Translations under genes and position numbers: made by a program
The notes under the pieces: generated by a model
What the model was told of the DNA's origin: nothing
The model's database searches: none
The model's input: the letters and a program-made list of their open reading frames with translations, nothing else
Assembly: GCA_027257055.1 (NCBI GenBank)
Contig: JAPVLO010000275.1
Coordinates: 3,348,001 to 3,412,000, forward strand
Source: Cephalopachus bancanus
Lineage: Eukaryota > Chordata > Mammalia > Primates > Tarsiidae
DNA length: 64,000 nucleotides
Reading direction: 5' to 3'
Part shown: positions 22,881-33,814 of the stretch, in pieces
Numbering within the stretch: the stretch's first letter is position 1
How the letters are laid out: each line of letters opens with the position of its first letter

Positions 22881-24187
22881 CCATTCTGAACCTCCTAAAA
22901 TCAACACCCAATGCACTGTGATTTCAAAACTTGTTGTTAAACTACTACAAGGAGATAAAATTAGATAGGGAAAATATGGGGATGCAGCAGTTGATGAGAT
23001 TCAGGTAAAAGTTTGAATAAAAGTTATAATAGATGAATACATTGCATGTGAAATGGTTGCATCTCTTTTAACTGAATGTTATGTGAATATTATAACTGGG
23101 GAGCGCTCATCCTCTCAAGTATTGTCCACAATACACGTAGGTTCACCCTTTAGTCCGTATTTTTTAGCCATCCTAAATGGAAACCAGCAGAACTGTCTAA
23201 ATCTATATAGGTTGTTAGTTTGAGACAATATCAGATACATGGTGGGAAAAAGGAGATTATAATTTTAATGACATTTTAGTGGTTGTATAGCTAGTATAAA
23301 AAATTATGTGTACAATATTCTTGTATGGTCCATGACAAACCTGGATGGCTCATGGAAACTTACATTACATTGTGAAGGCTTGAATAAGATAATACTGTCT
23401 ATAACATTTGTAGCCATGATATAGTTTCAGTGGTGCAAAAATACACAAAAAACTAAAACTAAAGAGAATGATATTCAATAATTAATTTTTAAGGTTTTTT
23501 TTCTAATTCCTTATCTCAGAAAAGAGCCAACCAGTTTACCTTTGTGCATATTTATTCTGTTGTCACAAGATTATGTAAATTTACCAGATTACTACTATAA
23601 TTTGGTTGAAAGGAATTTTGGACTTGCATCAGAACCTGAGTATGATAATAAACTACATTAATGGCATCATGATATTGTCAAAAACTATAGGCTGGGTTCG
23701 GCGGCTCGGCCTGTAATAATCCCAGCACTTTGGGAGGCCAAGGTGAGTGGATTGCCTGAACCTGCGGGATCAAGACCAGCCCTGGCAATTTGGCAAGACC
23801 TCTTCTCTACAATAAATAAAAAATTAGCTGGTCGTGGTAACGCATACCTCTAGTTCTGGCCGCTTGGAAGGTTAAGGCAGAAGGATTGCTAGAGCCCAGC
23901 AGGTCAAAGCTGGGGTGGCTGTGAGTGTGCCACTGCACTCCAACCTGGGTGATGGAGTGAGACTCCAACTTAAAAAACAAACAAACCAACAAACAAAACA
24001 AAGAAAAACATACAAAAAAACCTAAAGAAGCTAGAACTGACTTAGATTCAGCGATAGCCTTCATGGTTAACATAGGATGAATCCAGCAGAAAACCAAGGG
24101 CCTGACCAAATGGTTAAATTCTTATGAATAACGTGAGCAAGGACCACATTTGACATTTCTCAGTAAACAAAAATACGTTGCTATTTC
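22881..24187 (+). pseudogene. ERV-L-type pol remnant, reverse transcriptase part
   Basis: Plus-strand frames, with many stops and shifts, give pieces typical of a class III ERV reverse transcriptase: a stretch read FILLSQDYVNLPDY near 23550, and NYINGIMIL near 23651, where the catalytic YxDD box would be. The two Asp positions there read Asn and Gly, so the enzyme is dead. The order RT, then the RNase H and integrase pieces at 24611-26430, is that of a retroviral pol. An Alu lies at 23691-24018 and a MaLR LTR follows at 24188. The first few hundred bases of this feature are uncertain. Confidence 0.6.
23691..24018 (+). mobile_element. Alu, sense
   Basis: This Alu has a left arm with 'CCCAGCACTTTGGGAGGCC' and a right arm with 'GGTTAAGGCAGAAGGATTGC', ending in an A-rich tail with CAAA units. 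It sits just after the RT active-site remnant of the ERV pol. It shares the 'AGACTCCAACT' end with the local type but is more mutated. Confidence 0.92.
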
Positions 24188-24610
24188 TGTTAGTTTGTTT
24201 TGTTTTGCAATAAAAGAATATTTGAGACTGTGCAGTTTATTAATTTAAAAAAGTTTATTTGGGGTATGTTTCTGATTCTGATGTCAGGAAAGCCCGAGAT
24301 TGGACAGTTGCATCTGATGAGAGCCTCAGGCTGCCTCTACTAATGGCAGAGGAGGAAAGGGAACTAGTGTGTGCAGAGATCACCTGATGAGAGATAAAGC
24401 AGGAGAAAGAGAAGGAGGAGGAGTCAGGCTATTTCTAACAATTAGCATTTATGAAAACTAACATAGGGAGAACTCAGCCCAAAAAAGGACACTGATCTCT
24501 TCATGAGGGATCTACACCCATGGGCCAAACACCTCCCGTTAGGCCCTACCTCCAACATTGTGGATCACATCTTGGCATAAGTTTTGGAGGGAATAAATAT
24601 TCAAAGTACA
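24188..24610 (-). mobile_element. MaLR solo LTR (MST-like), antisense
   Basis: On the plus strand it reads 'TGTTAGTTTGTTTTGTTTTG', 'GAATATTTGAGACTGTGCAG', 'GAGAGCCTCAGGCTGCC', 'TTCATGAGGGATCTACACCC' and 'CACCTCCCGTTAGGCCC', the antisense layout of an MST/MLT1-type LTR. It interrupts the ERV-L pol remnant between its RT and RNase H parts and so is younger than that provirus. Confidence 0.75.
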
Positions 24611-26430
24611 CCCTTGTCACTGCCCACTGCCAGAATTAAGCAAGAAGCACACCTGGTCAGGTTCTTTGAATATTGGATGATGCATATTCCATTCCAAGAA
24701 TATTGCTAGTTCCTATCTACAAAACTACACCAAAAGAGGAATATGTTTGAATGGGAGCTCAAAACATGGCAAGTTATGTATGAACTGCAAAAGAAAATGG
24801 TGGTTCAATCAATGTCTTTGGGTTATTATGATTCACGTTCAGATAAAATTTTGAAAATATCTACAAATCATAAGTGTACAGTCTAGCGCTTGTGGCAAAA
24901 GCCTTTAGGTTTCACCCAACAGTGATTGTTGAGATTTTTGGACCAGAAAATTTCTAGACACAGTGATATATTAAAACTATTTATTAACTTGCTATTGACA
25001 ATTAATTATGTCTTGGATAATGTTAGAGAAACATTCTAACAAGTATGACAATGCACATAAGATCTCTATAATACAATGAAAATGACTTAAACAGGTACAT
25101 GTGACCAGATTACTGCAAGGAGGTAATTGTCAGATTTATAAGTGTATGGCCTCTTTTCCTCTATGACCAGAGCAGAATTTTGCATACTACCTGGTTGAAG
25201 ATGCAAATGGTTAAACACTACAAAAGGAGTGATATAGAAAATACTATACCAATTTAGACTTCCAGGTAATAGGTCACCAGAGTGGTGGTTGGATTTTATT
25301 GCAATACAAGTGGTGTCATATAAATAGCACTTAATTGACTGACACAGATCTGCTTGGTTTACAGATGGTCGTTCCAAGCTGAATGGACAACATCCTGTTT
25401 GGAAGGTTGCCACACTATGACCAACTGATGGAAAAAATTCTGATTGAAGAGAATATGAACAAACCAATTCAGCAGTCAGAATTTTATGCTTTTTCCTTGT
25501 AATGATGGAATAATTGAACAAAAACAAGAACCTCAATGTTTGGGTATTTGCCAATTTATGATCAGTCGCCAATGACTGGGCCAGGTGATCAGGCAGATGG
25601 GCAGTAGAGAACAGAACTATCAATGGGATTCCTATATATATCATTTTCCTCTGGAAGTTGTTTTAGAAATTTAAGGGGTACATTAAAGTGAGACATGTTA
25701 ATTTTCACCAGAAGAATTTTCCTCCAGGATCGGAAGGTAATTGAAACCAGCTAACAGATATCTTGGCAGGCTCGGTTCAGTCGGTCCATGAAATGGGTGG
25801 ACATGAGGAAGCTGCAACATTGAATGAACAGGTTGATCATTGTCTATTACTCTTGCACTCTCTGAGGCACAAAGTGCCAACAAAAACTGTCCTGTCTGGC
25901 AAAAAGATAGAGCAAAACCACAGGTGCTTGTGGGGCAAATTCCTTGGGGGGAAGTTCTCACACATAGATACAAGTGGATTACTTAGTACCATGGTGGTAA
26001 ATTCCAAGAGACTATATGTGAGTCCTGAAAGGAATAGAGACTCTAGAATGTGCTTTGCATACAGTTTAATTGTTGATACAAATATCAAAGCACTATAAAA
26101 TGGATGATATAGAACTTGGACTGCCAAGTTACATTTATTTAGAGCAAGAAACACAAAGCCATAATGCCCAACAATTTAAAAAAAAGATGTGTATATTATC
26201 TATTAGAGTACTGGTAGATATTTGGAACAGGAATTTGAAACATTTGTTTTCACCACAGGAGGTGATAAGGATGAGAACGACTATCTTACACACTTTGATG
26301 AATGTGTACACCAAGAAGATTGCAGAAGGTCCTCGTTTGGCAGGTTCTTCTGCTTTTCTGAAGCATCTAGGCAAGGAGAATTGGGAAAGGTGTTACAACT
26401 CTTTCCCACATCACTTTAATTTTTTTTTCT
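24611..26430 (+). pseudogene. ERV-L-type pol remnant, RNase H and integrase part
   Basis: Interrupted plus-strand frames show, in order: VRFFEYWMMHIPFQE and FEWELKTWQVMYELQ near 24655-24810 (RT connection), TDGRSKLNGQHPVWKVAT near 25362 (first Asp of RNase H), QQSEFYAF near 25470, HQKNFPPGSEGN near 25706, then SVQSVHEMGGHEEAAT (integrase zinc finger) and FSHIDTSGLL near 25956 (first catalytic Asp region). Several stops, for example TGA after PGSEGN, break the frame. The open frame on the opposite strand at 25087-25644 is a shadow. No env-like part was found. Confidence 0.65.
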
Positions 26431-26585
26431 TATTATTTCTTTTTTGACACATGAGTATGTTGTTGACTATCCTAATACTGAAGTCAATCTCAAGACATCA
26501 TTCTGTTATTAATTTCCAGTTTATACTACTTTTATTGGAAAATGTACTTTGTATAATTTCAGTCTTCTTATGCACATTGAAAATT
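26431..26585 (-). mobile_element. Old L1 ORF2 endonuclease-region fragment, antisense
   Basis: The stretch 'TCTGTTATTAATTTCCAGTTT' to 'GTATAATTTCAGTCTTCTTATG' matches antisense ORF2 near the endonuclease to RT transition. It precedes the 5'-inverted L1 and may be the older target. Confidence 0.5.
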
Positions 26586-27013
26586 GTTGTTTAATATTTG
26601 AATGTTGAACCAGCCTTGCGTCCCTGGGATGAAGCCTACTTGGTCACGATGGATGATTTTTGAGATGTGTTGTTGAATCCAGTTTGCTAGGATCTTGTTG
26701 AGAATTTTAGCATCTATATTCATCAAAGATATTGACCTGTAGTTCTCTTTCTTTGTTGGGTTTTTACCTGGCTTGGGTATCAATGTGGTGTTAGCTTCAT
26801 AAAGTGATTTGGGGAGAGTTCAATCTTTCTCAATCACCTGGAATGCTTTCAGTAGGATTGGTATCAGCTCCTCCTTGAATGCCTTATAGAATTCTGCTGG
26901 AAAGCCATCTGGTCCAGAGCTTTTTTTTTGTAGGTAGTTTTCTTATTACATAATCAATTTCCTTGATTGTTATTGGTCTATTTAGGGTCTCGATTTCTTC
27001 TTGTTTCAACCTA
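26586..27013 (-). mobile_element. 5'-inverted L1 (L1-C), inverted 5' arm
   Basis: This is antisense ORF2 RT. Minus-strand translation at 26568-26783 gives [20 protein letters not shown], then [20 protein letters not shown] and [13 protein letters not shown]. It ends at about 27013, where the strand switches to plus and the 3' UTR begins. Hence part of ORF2 between the two arms is deleted. Confidence 0.88.
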
Positions 27014-27620
27014 GGCAGGTTGTGTGATGTCAGAAAGCAATGTGATGATTCCTAAAAGCTCTAAATATTGATCTCCCATATGACCCCGCAATCTCCCTAC
27101 TGGGAATATACCCTGAAGAACTCAAATCACTCTATTAAAAGATACCTGCACACATATGTTTATCTTAGCACTGTTCACAATAGCAAGAACCTGGAACCAA
27201 CCATGCTGTCCATTAAAAGAGGACTGGATTAAAAAAAATGTACATATACATGATGGAATGCTACGCAGCTATAAAAAAGAACAAAATCATGAATTTCGCA
27301 GCAACCTGGATGCAACTAGAGTCTATAATACTGAGTGATCTTTCACAGCAACGAAGATCTGAGTATCACATACTCTCACTCATACATGGACCTTGAACAT
27401 CTATCGTAATACTATAAGAAAAGGACTGACAGCGGTGGGAATCTATGGGGGGGACAGGGAAGGCAAGGGTGGTAGGATTAATGGTAGTCAGTATCTGTCT
27501 GGGGATGGGGGAGACACCCCTTATCAACAAGGGTGCCTGGAAGATGAATATTTGTATACTAACCCTTAACTGTACCCCAGAATTTTAAAATAAAAAATAT
27601 GTTTAATAAAAAAAAATCTG
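27014..27620 (+). mobile_element. 5'-inverted L1 (L1-C), 3' arm with poly(A)
   Basis: Sense L1 3' end: 'CTCCCATATGACCCCGCAATC', 'CTACTGGGAATATACCC', 'AGCACTGTTCACAATAGCAAG', 'CAGCTATAAAAAAGAAC', 'GGATGCAACTAGAG' and a terminal AATAAAAAATATGTTTAATAAAAAAAAA. Words shared with the antisense element at 37932-38845 ('AGTGATCTTTCACAG') suggest the same younger L1 family. The polyadenylation signal AATAAA is present. Confidence 0.9.
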
Positions 27621-27735
27621 AAAAACATTGTTTTATATATTCTGACCAGTTTTATAGTTTTTACAATGGGAGTCCATGTCAAGAAATATTTACTTTATCA
27701 GGACCCCTTCAGAAGTCTGTGATTATAATTTAAAA
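27621..27735. other. Short unassigned spacer
   Basis: About 115 bp of AT-rich sequence between the poly(A) of L1-C and the next L1 fragment. Nothing recognisable was found. Confidence 0.4.
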
Positions 27736-27890
27736 GTGAAGTTAAAAACCATAGTTGAACATCTCTAATCAAGGAAATGCGAACTAAAACTACAATAAAA
27801 TACCACTTTACATCAACCATTAGGAAGACTACTACAAAATAAAATAAAATTTATAAGCAGAAAATAGTGTTAGTAGAAATGTTGAGAAGA

Positions 27891-28180
27891 CCAGGCTTGG
27901 TGGCCCAGCCTGTAATCCCAGCACTTTGGGAGGCCGAGGTGAGTGGATTGCCTGAGTCCGCGGGTTGGAGACCAGCCTGGGCAACTTGACGGGACCTCGT
28001 CTCTACAATAAATCAAAACTTAGCTGGACATAATAGCACTCACTTGTAGTTCTCGCTACTTGGAAAGCTGAGGTGAAAGGATCGCCAGAGTCCACCAGGT
28101 TGAGGCTGTGGTGGCCGAGAGGTGTGCCATGACACTGCCCTTCAGACTGGGTGACAGAGTGAGACTCCAACTCAAAAAAA
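27891..28180 (+). mobile_element. Alu, sense, first of three in this L1
   Basis: This copy has 'CCCAGCACTTTGGGAGGCCG' in its left arm, a right arm altered at 'GGACATAATAGCACTCACTTG' and the end 'GAGACTCCAACTC' followed by a short A-tail. No clear duplication was found. It has fewer CpGs than the two neighbours. Confidence 0.92.
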
Positions 28181-28400
28181 ATGAAAATGAAACCCATTTG
28201 CATTGTTACTGGGAATCTAACATGTTATAGCTGCTGTAGAAAGCTCTTCATCAAAAATTTTAAACATGGTATCATCATAAGATTCAGTAATTCAAGTCCT
28301 GGGCATATACCCAAAAGAATTGAAAGCAGGGTCTTGAAGAGATATCTGTATGCCCTTGTTCATAGCTGCATTATTCACAATCACTTAAATATGGAAGCAA

Positions 28401-28693
28401 GCTGGGCTCGGTGGCTCAGCCTGTAATCCCGCGCCTTTGGGAGGCTGAGGTGAGTGGATTGCCTGAGCCCGCGGGTTCGAGACCCGCCTGGGCAGGCGAG
28501 ACCTCATCTCTACAATAAATCCAAAAATCAGCCGGGCGTGGTAGCGCGCGCCTGTAGTTCCGGCTACTCGGAAGGCTGAGGCGGAAGGATCGCCGGAGCC
28601 CAGCAGGCGAGGCTGCAGTGGCCGGGAGCAGCCACTGCACTCCAGTCTGGGCAGAGTGAGACTCCAACTCAAAAAAAAAAAAAAAAAAACCCC
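28401..28693 (+). mobile_element. Alu, local type, CpG-rich, perfect duplication
   Basis: It is flanked by the perfect 14-bp repeat AAATATGGAAGCAA at 28387-28400 and 28694-28707. The body is close to the apparent consensus of the local type, with many CpGs ('GGGCGTGGTAGCGCGCGCC', 'GGATCGCCGGAGCCC'). It is one of the youngest insertions in the window. Confidence 0.96.
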
Positions 28694-28855
28694 AAATATG
28701 GAAGCAACTCAAGTGCCCAAGGAAAAATGAATAGATAAATCAACTGTGGTATATACATACAATGGAATATTATTCAGGTTTCTAAAGGAAGAAAATACTT
28801 ATATATAATGCAATACTGATGAAACTTGTGGACATTATACTAAGTGAAATAAACC

Positions 28856-29154
28856 GCCGGGCTCGGTGGCTCAGCCTGTAATCCCGCACCTTTGGAAGGC
28901 TGAGGTGAGTGAATTGCCTGAGCCCACGGGTTCGAGACCCGCCTGGGCAGAGAGACCTCATCTCTACAATAAATCAAAAAATCAGCCGGGCGTGGTAGCG
29001 CATGCCTGTAATTCCAGCTACTGGGAAGGCTGAGGCGGAAGGATCGCCGGAGCCCAGCAGGTCGAGGCTGCGGTGGCCGGGAGCGGCCACTGCACTCCAG
29101 TCTGGGTGACAGAGTGAGACTGCAACTCAAAAAAAAAAAAAAAAAAAAAAAAAA
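28856..29154 (+). mobile_element. Alu, local type, CpG-rich, long A-tail
   Basis: It is flanked by GAAATAAACC (28846-28855) and GAAATAAGCC (29155-29164), a 10-bp duplication with one mismatch. The A-tail is about 26 uninterrupted adenines, another sign of youth. It is nearly identical to the copy at 28401-28693. Confidence 0.96.
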
Positions 29155-30271
29155 GAAATAAGCCTGTCACAGCAAGACAAATATTACATCATTCTGCTTT
29201 ATTAAATGAGGTACTTAGAATAGTCAAAGTCATGGAGACAAAAAATTGAAAGGTGGTTGCTAGAGACCATGAAGAGGGAGAAATTGGGGTTATTGTCTAA
29301 TGGGTGTATAGTTTCAGTTTTGCAAGATAAAAGGTGTTCTTCAGCTGCTGAATGTTATGCATCAATTGCATAACAATACAATTGTGATTAATACCAATTA
29401 AATGTACACTCAAAAGTGGCTAAGATAGTACATTTCATATTATGTATATTTTATCACAATAGAATTAGTTTTTTAAAGTACACACACAATTGACTACTTT
29501 TCTTCAGATTTGTCTGGGTCACAGGGCTAAGATAAAAAGTAAACAGGAGGTAGGGAACATATATGGTTATGCTGGGCTGAAGGGATGGATATACATGCAA
29601 AAAGAGAGGCAAGACAAACCTAAGAAGGAGTGACAAGGCAATATAAAAATAGTCAAAGAGTCAGAATTCCATTGGGATCGAGGTATTGCTTACATTGAGT
29701 TTCTAGAGAGCATGAATGGGAAAAAGTTCAGAAATTGAGATGCTTAGATTTGAGAATTTGGAGATATACAATTATTGGATGAAAATCAGACATAAACATG
29801 GCAGTACATTAATGGCTCTATTCTGCTCAACAGCAGAATTGTCCATAGGCAACTGTGTGCTGTTGGTACTTATTTTGGGGAACCCCCAAAGAGAAGCAAT
29901 TGACTAGGCACTGTTCCTGTGCAATGGAGGAGAATCTCTGGTGCATAGAGAAGCCTCCCTGTGCTTCTCTATGTACTTGTTTTTGCTGGATTGTTTTCAG
30001 CAGAGTGTATGGGGTTGCAGCAGCAGAGACAGTTGATGGAGCATGCCCATCTCTAACTGTCTTCCTCTCTTTTTCCCTGAGCTCCCTGCATTCGATGAGA
30101 CACTTTTGGTATTTTACTGATAAGCCCAGCCTAAGTTTTACTACTTGAGACTTGACAATTCTTTAGAATTACTTCATTCTGTCATCTCACTAATCTTCCT
30201 ACAAGTAATTGGTAATTGTAGGTTCTTAGCATTTGGAATAGACAATGAAGGGTGTAGAGGGAAAGATTAGC

Positions 30272-30278
30272 TCTCATT

Positions 30279-30314
<36 letters not shown>
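30272..30314. repeat. (CT)n microsatellite
   Basis: About 43 bp of CT units, with CATT interruptions at the left end. Confidence 0.96.
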
Positions 30315-30320
<6 letters not shown>

Positions 30321-30771
30321 TTTATACAGAATAAAAAGGCTGTAGGGATTTGACAATGAGTGGGTTCAGAGTTTGACAGAGTGATAAGACATCATAAAGA
30401 CTGAAAGAAGAAAACAGGTAGCAATGCCTTAGCTTCACATATGTGTGCTTTGGTCTCCTGGCTGCATTTTTTATTCCTAAAGTGCTGGGAATGATGCAGC
30501 ACTAACATTCAACCCTGTGGCCAGGTGCAAAGCAAAAATGATTAAAATCAAGGACATCTGAGGGAAATCTGGTATAATGGCTCATTTTGCACAGGCTTTA
30601 TTTCAGAAGACAAAGCCAGCTAGTGTCAAAGGGCTGTGAAGGAGAATGTAGGAGAGGAGAGGAACAAAAGGGAGGCCCTCTGCCCTCAGGAGAGTCTTCT
30701 AGGAGCACTGGCAACCCCTTTGTCTCTCAACTCCCTGCAGTAGAGGGGGTGGGGATGGGGATGAGGATGCT

Positions 30772-30772
<1 letters not shown>

Positions 30773-30818
<46 letters not shown>
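30773..30818. repeat. (GT)n microsatellite
   Basis: An uninterrupted run of about 23 GT units preceded by a GGGGATGGGGATGAGGATG stretch. Uninterrupted runs of this length are usually polymorphic, and alternating GT can adopt Z-DNA. Confidence 0.98.
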
Positions 30819-30820
<2 letters not shown>

Positions 30821-31990
30821 CCCTCCCTTCGCAACTCCAAATGTCCCTCTGAGTTTGGAGTTGTGAAGGGAAAATTGTGTGGTGTGCTTCTATAGAAAAA
30901 CCTGATTGTGGCCCCACATGAATGGCCCACTGGGTTTCTCTGGTTGATATCTACAAATATTTGCAGGTGCTGAACTTCAGGGTGGATTAATTTGGCCCCA
31001 AGTAGGAGATGTTACAGATGATGCAAAATTGGAAAAGAAAATGAGGTTTTAATTAGACAACCTATGTGGTGATTGTGCAGAGGGCTGAAACAGTGTCAGA
31101 AATTAAACAGGATAACTGCGTATTTGGAAAAATTACTTCTATTTCATTAATGTCTGCTATTTCCCTAATAGCTTCATTTCACACTCCAGTCTTAGAGAAA
31201 ATGATTGTGTGGGAGTCAGAAGACATCTCACATGAATAAATCTACTGCAGAACTCTTAAAATTAAGGCTCTTCAGAGAATGTGGTGTCCAGGCTGTGTAT
31301 GTGAAGAGGTTGTACGTGAGAGGCAGCATGGAGCGTGGTGTGGGGAAGAGGGAGAAGGCGACATCTTCTTTGTGCATCAAGGGGTCTCCACACTGGGCTT
31401 TGTATACCAAGGGGTCCCCTTTGTGCCTGTGTTCTCTTCCGCATTCATAGAGAGGCTGGGGGAGGGGTGTTGCTGGGGTCTGGGGAGATGCTGGCTGCGC
31501 TACTTCTCTATTCTAATCCTTGCAGCCTATTCTTCTGTCTGGGCTCAAGAGCCCCAATCATCTATTTGATATTCTATAATTGTTCAGACTTAAATTGCTT
31601 TCACTTAAGTTGCCTTAATTTGCTGATTTGCTACAAAGAGCTCTGAAAGGATCTCTGGTTAATATGTAGAATAAAAAGTTTCACAAAAACATGGAGGACC
31701 TCCAGATTCAGACAGGGAATTACAGAAAGCCAAGGCTGGACAACGGGAATTAAGAGTATGCCGAAGAGACAGGTCTCAGGAAAGACTGAATGAATAAATC
31801 ATTAAGGCTTCAGGTAGCTCAATCAAGATTTCTGCAATTCCGACAGTCACATTTGTTGCCCCACATCGCCCAAACCAATACTCTGTTGCCACTCACAGGC
31901 AGGGGTACACTTTGTACATGACATCTTCACTATTTGACAAGATTCAGAGCAGACTGTTTGAGATTAGAGGTATTCTCGGAAAATCTGGTT

Positions 31991-33420
31991 TGATGCTCTG
32001 TTTCTGTGAGAGCTTTGTTTCTGCAAAAAAAATGTGTGGACCAACAGCTGGGAGGGGGAGTGTGCAGGAGGAAGGGAGGGGCGAGTCATGAGCCCTCCCG
32101 TTGAGAGGAGGGGGCTTCCGGCCTTGCACTCTCTTCTTTGATGCCTGGCAAGTTCTTCATTGTGCTTGTGTCTCCTGTAGGGTCACAGCAGAAGCAGGGG
32201 TGAGAATAGCAGGGAGATACAGAGAGCTAATGTGCTGCCGACCCTTCTAACCTGCTATCCTTTCCTTTGGGCTGACAGCCATTCATCAGCCATTTTCTGT
32301 TCTGTTACTCTGAAGGCAGCCTTCAGTGGCTCCAAATAAATTGCCTTTCTGTCCATCTGCTCGCCATTCAAATGCATCTGTGGGTGTGGACATTTGTGAT
32401 AGAATATGGGGGCCTTGGATTCAGGTGTGGATGGATGAAGTCCTGAGCATCTATGGTTTAAGATGTGGAACTAAAAGGCAGATGGAATTCGACAAGAGGT
32501 GAGTTAAGAACTTGATAGAGTCAAGGGTGACTTCAAGAACAGCTCAAACAACAAAAATAAAGAAAAAATAGGTTTAGGAGGCCCTGATATCAGCAATGTA
32601 AATTGGGCTCAAAGAAAGCCTTTTGCCCACATTACCTTTCTAATCTCCAAAAGTGTGGCTAGCTCAGGACTGGTACAGGATGCTGATATTCTACATGATC
32701 TTCCAGAGAGAGGTCATAGTAGTTGCAGTTTGGGTCTGCCCTGTGCCATATATGTGCAGGTTTTACGTTTTTGTTCTTTTGGTGACAAAGCTGATGACAG
32801 TCTGCTGGAAGGGCAGGTTTTTAAACATTTGTTATATTATTCAGTATAGTAAGGCTTGAATGTTTGAAATTAGGATTCTTGAGTAAAAATGATTTCAGGC
32901 CCATCAGTAAAAGGCTGTGTTTCTGAGAACAAAGCTCTTCATGAGTCACTAGTGTTTATAGCAGCGAGGCGGAGGGGAGGGGGATCTGTGTCTGTGGGTC
33001 CTGGGAGGGGTCCCCTGGGAGCATGCGCACACCTTCTGCTGCACTGCAGGGTCTTTTCTGCTACCGCGCCAGCACTGGGCACTTGGCGGGAGGATGGTTG
33101 GGAGAAGAGGGGAGGAGACTGTGCGTCTGTCTTTAGTCCCCTGCACCTCCCTTCCTCTCTATGACGCCATGATTGTTAATAAAGTATCTCTCACTCATCG
33201 CTGCAGATGCAAACACTTCACCAGAATTGCGCAGCTCTTGCGTGCATTGTGTTATTGACGTAAATGGCAGGCTGGAATCTGAGATGGGCTACACGTATCC
33301 CAAATTTAGATGCAAAATAAAATTGATCATTTTACCATTTGGGACCTATGATGTAGAACAAAAGGTCAAGGGATGTTCCACAAGGTGTAATTAAAGGATT
33401 GAGCGTGTAAGGAGAAATCT
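31991..33420. promoter_or_regulatory. Candidate conserved non-coding block, GC-rich core
   Basis: Single-copy sequence with no recognised transposon. Its core at 32960-33160 is GC-rich with several CpGs ('GGAGCATGCGCACACC', 'CTACCGCGCCAGC'). Two CRE-like sites follow, TGACGCCA at 33163-33170 and TGACGTAA at 33256-33263, plus AT-rich homeobox-type words ('AAATAAAATTGATCATTTT'). An AP-1-like GAGTCATGAG lies near 32086, and CATTCAAATGCATCTG near 32370 resembles a POU site. The idea that this is an enhancer is inference; nothing proves conservation here. Confidence 0.3.
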
Positions 33421-33814
33421 GAAAACTTGCTGCCCATTAACCCTCCTCCTTCGTTAACCCTCTGATCCCCAGTAGCTAGCACTGTGAACCTGGAGGCCGT
33501 GACAGGGCGCTGAACATCTAAAGTGATGTGCATGTTTACAATGGGCGTCTTTAAGGGGAATCTGTGAGTTTCAGTTTTAGAAATAAAGGTGGTGGCAACT
33601 AAATGGACGGAGTTGGGGCAGACACTGTGGGCATATGAGGATTAACCATCAGTCTCTCTTCTAGGAGTAATCTCACTCATATCACAAAAAGATAAGGGGC
33701 AAGACAGAGTCTTCCTTACACATACTGCTGTTGACTATGGATGTGGGACTTGGAAGATTGTGTTGTACAGTTCTAGGGGGTTTGACAAATGGGAAGTGTT
33801 TTGCATCTATTATT
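33421..33814. other. Single-copy DNA, nothing recognised
   Basis: About 390 bp between the candidate regulatory block and the next L1. No gene, repeat or RNA was seen. Confidence 0.4.

Larger units (their letters stand above)
27736..29470 (+). mobile_element. Old L1 3' end containing three Alus
   Basis: Sense L1 blocks are separated by three Alus: 'ATCTCTAATCAAGGAAATGCG' (27760), 'GGCATATACCCAAAAGAATTG' (28300), 'GCTGCATTATTCACAATCAC' (28365), 'GTGGTATATACATACAATGG' (28745), and the terminal part with 'GTATATTTTATCACAATAG' (29443). Joined across the insertions, the order is that of an L1 3' UTR. All three Alus are sense relative to this L1. Confidence 0.85.
29471..31990. other. Mostly single-copy DNA with two microsatellites
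   Basis: No gene or repeat family was recognised. Frames of up to about 100 codons at 30587-30895 and 31335-31646 are not convincing: the first runs through a GT microsatellite, and the second has no start context, no splice structure and no known family. A short hairpin lies at 29944-29973. Confidence 0.5.

Noticed and set aside
25087..25644. Longest open frame in the window (185 aa, minus strand)
   Set aside because: It lies exactly antisense to the ERV RNase H to integrase remnant on the plus strand, has no recognisable domain and is best explained as a chance frame in decayed pol.
30587..30895. Frame with a Val-Cys repeat, and Thr-His repeats on the other strand
   Set aside because: It is a translation of the (GT)n microsatellite and has no coding context.
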